DNA of 5,851 bases from an uncultured bacterium (lineage in GTDB: Bacteria; Pseudomonadota; Alphaproteobacteria; SP197). Shown here piece by piece: positions 1 to 5,851 of the stretch. Both the position numbers and the translations under genes were made by a program. Where the stretch lies: NCBI GenBank assembly GCA_938014945.1, contig CALLQH010000006.1, forward strand, positions 1 through 5,851, written 5' to 3'. Each line of letters starts with the position of its first letter. Position 1 is the first letter of the stretch. The notes below the pieces were generated by a model. That model was not told the DNA's origin. It saw nothing but the letters and a program-made list of their open reading frames with translations, and searched no databases.

Positions 1-150
1 CTCCTGGGCCTTCGCGCCGGCTGCCAGGGCAACGAGCAACGACAGGACAAGGGCGGCGAGCGGGGCCCGGAAGCGGGCGTGGAGCGCAAGCAGGCGCTGA
101 ATCGCCTGTCCAAAGGGCAGGCGTTCGGCGAAGACATTCAAACAGTGCAC
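1..150 (-). CDS. N-terminal fragment of an exported protein (signal peptide), runs off the left edge
   Basis: An open minus-strand frame enters from the left edge and reads 50 codons from a GTG at 150. Residues about 20-48 look like a Sec signal peptide: a positive stretch around HARFR (24-28), a hydrophobic core rich in Leu and Ala (about 30-44), then a small-residue cleavage site A-K-A before Q49-E50. An AGGA sequence ends 8 nt before the GTG, which favours this start. A later start would be needed to give a typical n-region, because 23 residues before the basic stretch is long; TTG at 141-139 is an alternative. The frame is open up to a TGA at 219-217. Only the export signal is visible, so the mature protein's function cannot be told. 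It lies on the same strand as the flavoenzyme/YkgJ pair but 106 nt downstream, so it may be separately transcribed. Confidence 0.6.
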   Translation of the reverse strand, partial: MHCLNVFAERLPFGQAIQRLLALHARFRAPLAALVLSLLVALAAGAKAQE

Positions 151-200
151 GTCGGAGATCCTGTTCGCGGCTGATGGCTCGAAAGGATGTGGCGGCGAAT

Positions 201-247
201 TGTCGCGCGGACTCCGTCAGGGCACAACCCGGCAGGCGGCCGCGACA
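201..247 (-). terminator. Inverted repeat just downstream of the YkgJ-like gene, possible transcription end
   Basis: TGTCGCG at 201-207 and CGCGACA at 241-247 are perfect 7-base inverted arms. They begin about 10 nt past the stop codon of the 257-625 gene, reading leftwards. Inside the 33-nt loop a smaller GGG/CCC pair (220-222 and 228-230) could add structure. On the minus strand the arms are followed only by a short AATT, not a U tract, so this is a weak terminator candidate. It could equally be a regulatory site for the signal-peptide gene starting at 150. Confidence 0.25.
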
Positions 248-256
248 CGGATACGC

Positions 257-625
257 TCAACCCGTGGTCGCCACCCAGTCCGGGTCTTCCTGGGCCGTGC
301 GCTCGAAGGTGAGGAAGTCCCAGTAGCCGCAGCGCCCCTTGCCGGGGAAGTCGCGGCAGATCTCCGGGCGCGCCTCATAGACCGTGCAGCCGCGCGTCTC
401 CGTGTCGAGGAAGGCGCAGATGGTGGTGAAGTGCTCGTCGAGCTGATGGCGCAGGATGCGCTCGCCCTTTTCCTCGCCCTTCTTGGTGAAGGCCTTGCGA
501 GCCTTCTTGAAGTCCATGCCGTGGTGCTGGGCCAGGCGCTCGATATCGCTGTCCTCCACGATGATGCGGGCATAGCTGCAGCAATAGGCCGGACACTTCG
601 TGCAATCGTACTTGGAGCGTGCCAT
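257..625 (-). CDS. YkgJ-family cysteine-cluster protein (putative zinc/iron-chelating)
   Basis: This 122-aa cytoplasmic protein has the signature of the YkgJ (formerly UPF0153) family. An N-terminal C-x2-C-x3-CC cluster sits at C8, C11, C15 and C16. It is followed by C70, C80, and the typical R-P-E-I-C-R-x-F-P block around residues 86-93, with C90 and a final C99. These eight cysteines are thought to bind a metal (zinc or an iron-sulfur centre); the family's biochemical role is not established. The length is normal for the family. The start ATG at 625 has GAGGA about 10 nt upstream. It lies 18 nt after the stop of the flavoenzyme gene (644-1972) on the same strand, so the two are very likely cotranscribed. 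There is no signal peptide or membrane segment. The family call is firm; any link to the neighbouring oxidoreductase, such as metal handling, is only inference from position. Confidence 0.88.
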   Translation of the reverse strand: MARSKYDCTKCPAYCCSYARIIVEDSDIERLAQHHGMDFKKARKAFTKKGEEKGERILRHQLDEHFTTICAFLDTETRGCTVYEARPEICRDFPGKGRCGYWDFLTFERTAQEDPDWVATTG

Positions 626-643
626 GGGTCTCGGGTCCTCGTC

Positions 644-1972
644 TCAGGTCTCGTGGCGCGCGCGCCAGATGTCCCAGGCCATGCGCGCGGGCACGCCCAG
701 TTTCAGCAGCAGCTTGGGCGGCAGCACATCCGGCGCGCCCAGGCTTTCCATGTCGGCGATCAGCGGGTTGTCGACGCCGCAGGCCATGTCGGCCGCCAGC
801 AGGCCGCCGATCGTGCCCTTGGTGACGCCCACGGCGTTCTGGCAGACGGCGGCATGGATGTTGGGCGCGATGCGCCCGAAGCCCGGCGCGTTGTTCTTCG
901 ACAGGCAGATGAAACCGGTCCAGGTGAAGTCCATGGTGACGTCGGGCAGCATGGGAAAGCGTCTGCGGAAGCGGTCCATGTGGTCGACGCGCGCGGCGGC
1001 GCGTTCGGCATCGTCGGCGCGCATCTCCGGGGCATAGCGGAACTTCTGGCGGATCAGGATGCGGTGATCCCTGGTGAAGCGCATCGTCGCGCCGGCAAAG
1101 GCATTGGCCGGGGTGAGGCCCCAGTCATCGACGCCGCCCAGCGCCTGGCGCTCCTGCGGCGTCAAAGGCCGGGTCAGGCTGGCGTGCGCCGCAAAGGGCA
1201 GCAGGTGGCGCGTGTAGAAGCCGAACTGGTTGGAAAAGCCGTTGGTCGCCAGGATCAAACGCGGCGCAAAGACGCTGCCCCGGGGTGTCGTCAGGCGGAT
1301 GCCGTTGGCCTGCTCCATCGCCGTCACCGGCGTGTTTTCGAAGAGCGTCACGTTCTCGGGCAGGCTGTCGGCAAGACCCCGGCACAGGGCCGCCGGGTTC
1401 ATCAGCGCGCCGCCCGGCGTGTGGATCGCCGCGTGGTAATAGGGCGTGCCGATTTCCTTCTGTAGTTCGCCCGCATCGAGCCAGCGGAAGGGCTCGCCCA
1501 GCGCGGTCAGCTCCTTGGCGAAGGCCTGCAGCACCTCCTCGGTGCCGCGCGCGGAATGGGCGGCGTGGTACTTGCCCCGCTTGCTCCAGTCACAGGCGAT
1601 GCCGTGGGCATCGACCGCCTCCTGCAGGTGCGCGATGGCCGTGCGCGCCAGCCCCATGAAACGCTGGGAATGCGCCAGCTCGTCGAGCGAGGAGCCGACG
1701 TTGTGCGGCAGGTCGATGGCAAAGCCGCTGTTGCGTCCCGAGGCGCCTTCGCCCGCCGTGCCGGCCTCGATCAGGACGATGCGCTCGTTGGGCCGGTTCT
1801 GCGCCAGGCGCCGCGCCGCCGCCAGACCCGCCCAGCCGGCGCCCAGCACCACCCAGTCCGCCCGCTGCTCGCCCTCCAGCGCCGCTTTGGGCGTGCGCGG
1901 GGGCAGGGTGCCGCTCCAGCCGTTGGTGCGGTCGTCCTGGGGCAGGATGGCGATCTTGGTCACTTCGTTCAT
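644..1972 (-). CDS. FAD-dependent amine/amino acid oxidoreductase, DAO family (PuuB/OrdL-like)
   Basis: This 442-aa soluble flavoprotein belongs to the D-amino acid oxidase-like (DAO, DadA/COG0665) superfamily, whose members oxidise C-N bonds of amines, N-methyl amino acids or gamma-glutamylated polyamines. The FAD-binding Rossmann motif G-A-G-W-A-G lies at residues 44-49, with the ribose-binding acid E69 at the end of the second strand. A-S-G-R-N-S-G-F follows at about 77-84, a second typical DAO block. The YYHAAIHTPGGALMNP region (178-193) and the C-terminal WTGF (351-354) and GVTKGTIGG (382-390) blocks recall gamma-glutamylputrescine oxidoreductase-type proteins. I chose the ATG at 1972 because the family begins about 40 residues before the glycine motif. 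A longer frame to 2083 would add a basic, low-complexity tail and fill most of the divergent control region. The Shine-Dalgarno is weak (AGG, 6 nt upstream). It is the first gene of a pair with the YkgJ-like gene. Substrate unknown; sarcosine-like, polyamine or other secondary amine substrates are all possible. Confidence 0.9.
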   Translation of the reverse strand: MNEVTKIAILPQDDRTNGWSGTLPPRTPKAALEGEQRADWVVLGAGWAGLAAARRLAQNRPNERIVLIEAGTAGEGASGRNSGFAIDLPHNVGSSLDELAHSQRFMGLARTAIAHLQEAVDAHGIACDWSKRGKYHAAHSARGTEEVLQAFAKELTALGEPFRWLDAGELQKEIGTPYYHAAIHTPGGALMNPAALCRGLADSLPENVTLFENTPVTAMEQANGIRLTTPRGSVFAPRLILATNGFSNQFGFYTRHLLPFAAHASLTRPLTPQERQALGGVDDWGLTPANAFAGATMRFTRDHRILIRQKFRYAPEMRADDAERAAARVDHMDRFRRRFPMLPDVTMDFTWTGFICLSKNNAPGFGRIAPNIHAAVCQNAVGVTKGTIGGLLAADMACGVDNPLIADMESLGAPDVLPPKLLLKLGVPARMAWDIWRARHET

Positions 1973-2103
1973 GGCGCGCCTGTTGCCGTGGCGCCAAGTT
2001 CTAGCATGACGGCGGCGCTCCTTGCATAGGTGGCACCTTGCTTTCCCGCGGTCGCCGCGCAAGGGTTCGCCCCAGCACGCCATCCTTGCCCTGGGAACCC
2101 CTG
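1973..2103. promoter_or_regulatory. Divergent intergenic control region with repeated CCTTGC/GCAAGG hexamers
   Basis: These 131 bp separate two divergently read catabolic genes and should hold both promoters. The hexamer CCTTGC occurs on the plus strand at 2020-2025, 2036-2041 and 2084-2089, and on the minus strand at 2059-2064. The first two copies are 16 bp apart, start to start. A short near-palindrome, AGGTG-G-CACCT (2028-2038), and a TGGCGCCA palindrome (1989-1996) lie in the same stretch and could be operator half-sites. I could not find a convincing -35/-10 pair in either direction; TGCTAGAAC on the minus strand (2006-1998) is a poor extended -10 candidate. Confidence 0.5.
2036..2064 (+). 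repeat. Compact two-part inverted repeat upstream of the DgcA-like gene
   Basis: CCTTG (2036-2040) pairs with CAAGG (2060-2064), and nested inside it CGCGG (2047-2051) pairs with CCGCG (2055-2059) around a 3-base TCG loop. A 6-base bulge (2041-2046) lies on the left side only. It sits 40 bp before the ATG at 2104. It could be an operator read as DNA or a hairpin in the leader RNA; the sequence alone does not separate the two. No U tract follows it, so it is not an ordinary terminator. Confidence 0.4.
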
Positions 2104-4155
2104 ATGACCGAGCCGAGCCGCGATCCGCTTCTCCAGCCCTACCAGCTCAAGCACCTCACCCTGAAGAACCGGATCATGTCGACCAGCCACGAGCCGGGCT
2201 ACACCGAGGACGGCCTGCCGGGCGACCGTTACCTGCGCTACCACGAGGAAAAGGCCCGCGGCGGCCTCGCCATGACCATGATCGCAGGCTCCACCGTGGT
2301 CAGCCGCGATTCCGCCCAGGCCTTCGCCAACATGCAGGCCTGGAAGGACGAGGTCGTCGCGCCGTTGAAGCGTCTCACCGATGCGTGTCACGCACACGGC
2401 GCGGCCGTGATGATCCAGCTCACTCATCTTGGCCGCCGCACCAACTGGAACAAGGAGGAGTGGCTGCCCGTGCTCGCCCCCTCCATGGTGCGCGAGCCGG
2501 CCCACCGCGCCTTCCCGAAGATCATGGAGGACTGGGATATCGAGCGTGTCGTGCGCGACTACGGCACGGCGGCGGCCCGCATGAAGGAAGCGGGCATGGA
2601 CGGCATCGAGTTCGAGGCCTACGGCCATCTCATGGACCAGTTCTGGTCGCCCGCCACCAACAGGCGCGACGACGAGTACGGCGGCAGCCTGGACAACCGC
2701 CTGCGCTTTGCCATGCGCGTGCTCGACAGCGTGCGTCAGCATGTCGGCCCCGATTTCATCGTCGGCCTGCGCATGTCCTGCGACGAGGACTGGATGAAGG
2801 GCTACGGCCGCGACGAGGGCGTCGAGATCGCCAAGCGTTTCATGGCGACCGGCAAGGTCGATTTCCTTAACGTCATCAAGGGTCATATCGACAGCGACCG
2901 CGCGCTCACCAACATCATTCCCGTCTCGGGCATGCAGGCTTCGCCCCATTTGGACTTCGCCGGGGAAGTGCGCGCGCAGACGAAGGTCCCGGTCTTCCAC
3001 GCCGCCAAGATCGCCGATGTGGCGACCGCCCGTCACGCCATCGCCGAGGGCAAGCTCGACATGGTCGGCATGACCCGCGCCCACATCGCCGATCCCCACA
3101 TCGTGAAGAAGATCATGGCCGGGCAGGAGGAGGAGATCCGCCCCTGTGTCGGCGCCACCTATTGCCTGGAAAGCGTCTATTCGGGCGCGGGCGTCGTCTG
3201 TGTCCACAACGCCTCGACCGGGCGCGAGGCGACCCAGCCCCATGTCATCAAGCGCACGCAGGGCAAGAAGAAGCGCATCGTCATCATCGGCGCCGGTCCG
3301 GCCGGGCTGGAAGCCGCCCGCGTCGCAGGCGAGCGCGGCCACGAGGCGATCGTGCTGGAGGCGGGCGACCGGCCCGGCGGCCAGGTCCTGCTCGCCAGCC
3401 GCACCGACAACCGCAAGGACCTCATCGGCATCGTCGACTGGCGCGCCGCGCGCCTGGGCAAGCTCGGCACCGACATCCGCTACAACACCTATGCCGAGGC
3501 CGAGGACGTGCGCGCCCTGGAGCCCGACGTGGTGCTGATCTGCACCGGCGGCTTGCCCAACAAGGACATCGTCGAGGGCGCCGATCTGGCGGTGAGCACC
3601 TGGGACATCCTCTCGGGCGACATTGCGCCCGCCGAGGACGTCATCGTCTATGACGACAATGGTCACCAGCCCGGCATGCAGGCCGCCTACATGGCGCGCA
3701 AGGCAGGTTCCAAGGTGGAGATCATCTCGCCGGAGCGTTACTTCGCCCCGGAACTGGGCGCACTCACCCAGGCGCCCTACGCGGAGTACTTCCTCACCCA
3801 CAACGTCAAGATGACGATCATGAGCCGCGTCGGGCGCATCGAGCGCCAGGGCAACAAGCTCAAGGTCACGATGATCAGCGACTTCACCGACGACAAACCC
3901 TTCGACGAACGCATCGTCGATCAGGTGATCGTCGAACACGGCACCCTGCCGGCCGATGAACTCTATTTCGCCCTGAAGGAGGAATCGGTGAACCGCGGCG
4001 AGGTCGACTACGACGCTCTCATCGCCGGCCGCCCCCAGGAGATCGCCACCAACCCGGATGGCGCCTTCCAGCTCTTCCGCCTGGGCGACGCCGTCGCAAG
4101 CCGCAACATCCACGCTGCCATCTACGACGCGCTGCGGCTGGTGCGGGTGATGTAG
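2104..4155 (+). CDS. DgcA-like N-demethylase: FMN/Fe-S/FAD-type oxidoreductase of the trimethylamine dehydrogenase class
   Basis: This 683-aa cytoplasmic protein has the architecture of trimethylamine dehydrogenase and 2,4-dienoyl-CoA reductase. Residues about 8-340 form the old-yellow-enzyme FMN barrel, seen in IQLTHLGRR (104-112), the active-site block YGHLMDQF (173-180) with H175, RDDEYGGSLDNR (188-199) and the phosphate-binding VGMTRAHIADP (321-331). An iron-sulfur loop follows with C348, C354 and C366, but Ala at 351 where a fourth cysteine is usual. Residues about 390-683 are the flavin/nucleotide domains, with G-A-G-P-A-G at 396-401. The CVGATYC loop, the HNASTGRE block and the C-terminal HAAIYDALRL (670-679) match what I recall of dimethylglycine demethylase DgcA; N-methylproline (stachydrine pathway) demethylases are close relatives. 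The likely reaction is oxidative removal of an N-methyl group, releasing formaldehyde. The ATG at 2104 fits the family N-terminus and has GGGA 7 nt upstream; an in-frame TTG at 2038 would only add a basic tail. It is divergent from the DAO flavoenzyme. The exact substrate is inference. Confidence 0.88.
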   Translation: MTEPSRDPLLQPYQLKHLTLKNRIMSTSHEPGYTEDGLPGDRYLRYHEEKARGGLAMTMIAGSTVVSRDSAQAFANMQAWKDEVVAPLKRLTDACHAHGAAVMIQLTHLGRRTNWNKEEWLPVLAPSMVREPAHRAFPKIMEDWDIERVVRDYGTAAARMKEAGMDGIEFEAYGHLMDQFWSPATNRRDDEYGGSLDNRLRFAMRVLDSVRQHVGPDFIVGLRMSCDEDWMKGYGRDEGVEIAKRFMATGKVDFLNVIKGHIDSDRALTNIIPVSGMQASPHLDFAGEVRAQTKVPVFHAAKIADVATARHAIAEGKLDMVGMTRAHIADPHIVKKIMAGQEEEIRPCVGATYCLESVYSGAGVVCVHNASTGREATQPHVIKRTQGKKKRIVIIGAGPAGLEAARVAGERGHEAIVLEAGDRPGGQVLLASRTDNRKDLIGIVDWRAARLGKLGTDIRYNTYAEAEDVRALEPDVVLICTGGLPNKDIVEGADLAVSTWDILSGDIAPAEDVIVYDDNGHQPGMQAAYMARKAGSKVEIISPERYFAPELGALTQAPYAEYFLTHNVKMTIMSRVGRIERQGNKLKVTMISDFTDDKPFDERIVDQVIVEHGTLPADELYFALKEESVNRGEVDYDALIAGRPQEIATNPDGAFQLFRLGDAVASRNIHAAIYDALRLVRVM

Positions 4156-4161
4156 CTCTGT

Positions 4162-4185
4162 TCCCCTTGTCGCAGGGAAAGGGGA
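4162..4185. terminator. Hairpin between convergent genes, candidate bidirectional terminator
   Basis: TCCCCTT (4162-4168) and AAGGGGA (4179-4185) form a 7-bp stem with a 10-base loop. It sits in the 40-nt gap between the stop of the DgcA-like gene (4155) and the stop of the convergent hyuB-like gene (4196). Position supports a shared terminator. There is no clear T run on either side, so efficiency as an intrinsic terminator is doubtful. Confidence 0.45.
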
Positions 4186-4195
4186 CGCGGATTCG

Positions 4196-5851
4196 TCAGC
4201 TCCCGCCGAACAGCGCGCGGGCCTCGTCCTCGCGGTAGTAGCCCAGCGCCACGTCGCGTTTCACCGCCTCGGGGTCGCGCCGCGCGGGATCGCCGTAGCC
4301 GTCGCCGCCGGGGGTCGAGACACGCACGCTGTCGCCCGGGGCCATGGCGATGTCCTGGTCCTTGGAGAGGTGCGGGGGCACATAGGTGATGCCGTCGGTG
4401 CGTTCCACCACGACCCGGTTGACCCCGCCGGCGCTGCCGCCCAGGGCGCCGTTGGGGCCGGTGCGGCCGTGGTCCATGACCATGCTGGCGCGGGCCTCGC
4501 CGCGCAGCAGAGTGACGCGGTAGTTGACGCCGAAACCGCCGCGCCACTGGCCCGCGCCGCCGGAGCCCTCGTGCAGGGAATATTCCTCGAAGCGCACGGG
4601 GTAACGCTGCTCGAAGACCTCGATGGGCGTCGTCTTGGAGATGCCGATGGTCGAGCAGCCGTTGGAAAGCCCGTCGAAACCCTCGTAGCCGCCGTATCCG
4701 CCGCCGGAGATGACGTACATGACGAAGGCGCGGCCGCGCTCGGGATCGAAGCCGCCCAGCGCGAAGTTGCCGCTCGATCCCGCGGGCGCGGCAAAGAGCT
4801 CGCCCGGAATGGCCTTGGCCAGCGCGTCGAACACGGCTTCCGCGATCCTTTGGCTCACCTCCGCCGCGCAGCCCGAAACCGGGCGCGGGTATTTGGCATA
4901 GAGGAAGGTGCCCTCGGGCGGCACGATCTTCAGCGGTTCGAAGGTGCCGGCGTTGATCGGTACCTCGGGGAAGACATGTTTTACCGCCAGGTAGATCGAG
5001 GAGCAGGTCGTGGCGATGACGCTGTTCATCGGACCCTTGCAGGGCGGGCTCGATCCCGTCATGTCGAAGGTCAGTTCGTCGCCCGCCTTGGTGACGGCCA
5101 TGGCGATCTTCAGCGGCTGATCGACCACGCCGTCGGAATCGACAGTGGCCTCGCCGTGGTAGATGCCGTCCGGGATGCCTGAGATCTTGGCGCGCATCTG
5201 CGCGCTGGCGCGCGAACGCAGTTCGGCGATGGCGTCATCCACCGTGTCGGCGCCGTAGCGGTCGAGCATGGCGGTCAGGCGCCGCTCGCCCACCACCAGG
5301 GCGGCGGCCTGGGCCTTGATGTCGCCGATGCGCTGGTCGGCGATGCGGATGTTGGAGAGGATGATCGAGAGGATCTCCTCGTCCAGCACGCCCTCCTTGT
5401 AGAGCTTCACCGGCGGCAGGCGCAGGCCTTCCTGCTCCACCTCCGTGGCGTTGGCCGAAAAGCCGCCGGGCACGGCGCCGCCCGTGTCGGGCCAGTGACC
5501 GGTGTTGGCGAGCCAGCACCACAGCTTGCCGCGATAGAAGAAGGGCCGCACGAAGCGCACGTCCATCAGGTGCGTGCCGCCGAGGTAGGGGTCGTTGACG
5601 ATGAAGACGTCGCCCGGCTTCACGTTTTTGGCCTGTGCGATCACGGCCTGGGTGGAAAACTGCATGGTGCCGACGAAGACCGGCAGGCCGAGATCGCCCT
5701 GGGCGATCAGGTCGCCGGTCTCGCGTGCATAGATGCCGTCGGAACGATCCAGCGCCTCGGAGATCACGGGGCTGAAGGCCGAACGGACGAAGGCGAGATC
5801 CATCTCGTTGCAGACCTGCTGCAGGCCGCTTTCGATGACCGCCAGGGTCAC
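4196..5851 (-). CDS. hyuB: Hydantoinase B / oxoprolinase-family subunit (HyuB-type), 5'-partial
   Basis: 551 residues are visible of a HyuB-family protein, the subunit that works with HyuA in ATP-dependent hydrolysis of hydantoins, N-methylhydantoin or 5-oxoproline; relatives also occur in acetone and acetophenone carboxylases. Recognisable blocks, in order: RSAFSPVISEALDRSDG (23-39), NDPYLGGTHLMDV (86-98), GHWPDTGG (118-125), FDMTGSSPP (262-270), NAGTFEPLKIVPPEGT (300-315), SGCAAEVSQRI (326-336), GGGYGG (383-388), SGGAGQWRGGFG (430-441) and the C-terminal TPGGDGYGDP (513-522). The length is already close to the usual 550-600 aa. The first visible codon is GTG at the window edge; relatives usually carry a few residues before this T-L-x-V-I segment, so the true start is probably just outside. 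No frameshift is seen. A hyuA gene is expected upstream, beyond the right edge. Which ring compound is hydrolysed cannot be read from this subunit alone. Confidence 0.9.
   Translation of the reverse strand: MTLAVIESGLQQVCNEMDLAFVRSAFSPVISEALDRSDGIYARETGDLIAQGDLGLPVFVGTMQFSTQAVIAQAKNVKPGDVFIVNDPYLGGTHLMDVRFVRPFFYRGKLWCWLANTGHWPDTGGAVPGGFSANATEVEQEGLRLPPVKLYKEGVLDEEILSIILSNIRIADQRIGDIKAQAAALVVGERRLTAMLDRYGADTVDDAIAELRSRASAQMRAKISGIPDGIYHGEATVDSDGVVDQPLKIAMAVTKAGDELTFDMTGSSPPCKGPMNSVIATTCSSIYLAVKHVFPEVPINAGTFEPLKIVPPEGTFLYAKYPRPVSGCAAEVSQRIAEAVFDALAKAIPGELFAAPAGSSGNFALGGFDPERGRAFVMYVISGGGYGGYEGFDGLSNGCSTIGISKTTPIEVFEQRYPVRFEEYSLHEGSGGAGQWRGGFGVNYRVTLLRGEARASMVMDHGRTGPNGALGGSAGGVNRVVVERTDGITYVPPHLSKDQDIAMAPGDSVRVSTPGGDGYGDPARRDPEAVKRDVALGYYREDEARALFGGS

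Noticed and set aside
1..136. Alternative minus-strand frame starting with ATG at 136
   Set aside because: Its translation is rich in Cys, Pro and Arg with no domain character, whereas the frame from GTG at 150 gives a clear signal peptide with a well-placed ribosome binding site.
200..1465. A 421-codon plus-strand open frame opposite the YkgJ-like and DAO genes
   Set aside because: It crosses two convincing minus-strand genes, has a biased Arg/Ala/Gly/Val/His composition and no recognisable domain, and has no sensible start context.
2031..2041. TGGCAC followed by TTGC, resembling a sigma-54 promoter
   Set aside because: Only one base separates the two elements, whereas a sigma-54 promoter needs about five between TGGCAC and TTGC to place the -24 and -12 elements correctly.
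1973..2083. N-terminal extension of the DAO flavoenzyme to a start at 2083
   Set aside because: The added 37 residues are basic and unlike the family N-terminus, and would cover most of the divergent control region. The ATG at 1972 gives the usual distance to the FAD motif.
2038..2103. TTG start at 2038 for the DgcA-like protein
   Set aside because: It adds 22 Arg/Pro-rich residues not seen in the family; the ATG at 2104 matches the expected N-terminus shortly before the first barrel strand.
1969..4113. A 714-codon open frame on the minus strand, opposite the DgcA-like gene
   Set aside because: It is almost entirely antisense to a well-recognised multidomain enzyme, and its translation is rich in Ala, Asp, Gly, His and Val with no family motif. 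Long antisense frames are expected from GC-rich codon bias. Its end overlapping the flavoenzyme ATG is coincidental.
4370..5182. A 270-codon plus-strand open frame opposite hyuB
   Set aside because: It is antisense to strongly conserved HyuB blocks and has a low-complexity Ala/Gly/Val/Asp composition typical of GC-rich shadow frames.

Overview
This is a GC-rich (roughly two thirds G+C by eye) bacterial chromosomal segment with tightly packed genes. Codon use and gene families fit a proteobacterium, most likely an alphaproteobacterium, but no marker gene fixes the taxon. I see no mobile element, tRNA, rRNA or CRISPR array.

Layout, left to right. (1) Positions 1-150, minus strand: the first 50 codons of a gene that runs off the left edge. 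They encode a convincing signal peptide. (2) Positions 257-625 and 644-1972, minus strand: a two-gene unit read from right to left, with an 18-nt gap. It holds a DAO-family FAD-dependent amine oxidoreductase (442 aa, like PuuB/OrdL) followed by a small YkgJ-type cysteine-cluster protein (122 aa). (3) Positions 1973-2103: a 131-bp divergent intergenic region with four copies of a CCTTGC/GCAAGG hexamer, two of which flank a compact inverted repeat. (4) Positions 2104-4155, plus strand: a 683-aa multidomain flavoprotein of the trimethylamine dehydrogenase / old yellow enzyme class. It most resembles the dimethylglycine demethylase DgcA and N-methylproline demethylase subfamily. (5) Positions 4156-4195: a short convergent gap with a 7-bp hairpin. 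(6) Positions 4196-5851, minus strand: a nearly complete HyuB-type (hydantoinase B / oxoprolinase) subunit whose extreme N-terminus lies beyond the right edge.

Taken together, the three enzymes suggest a catabolic island for N-methylated or cyclic amine and amide compounds. The DgcA-like enzyme would remove N-methyl groups oxidatively, the DAO flavoenzyme would oxidise a secondary or primary amine, and HyuB with an expected HyuA partner beyond the right edge would hydrolyse a hydantoin-like or oxoproline-like ring using ATP. The substrate is inference; the enzyme classes are well supported. The most notable sequence observations are the Cys-to-Ala change in the 4Fe-4S motif of the DgcA-like protein, its degenerate second dinucleotide-binding loop, and the repeated hexamers in the divergent control region. 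I found no clearly new system: the window looks like an ordinary but little-characterised catabolic locus.
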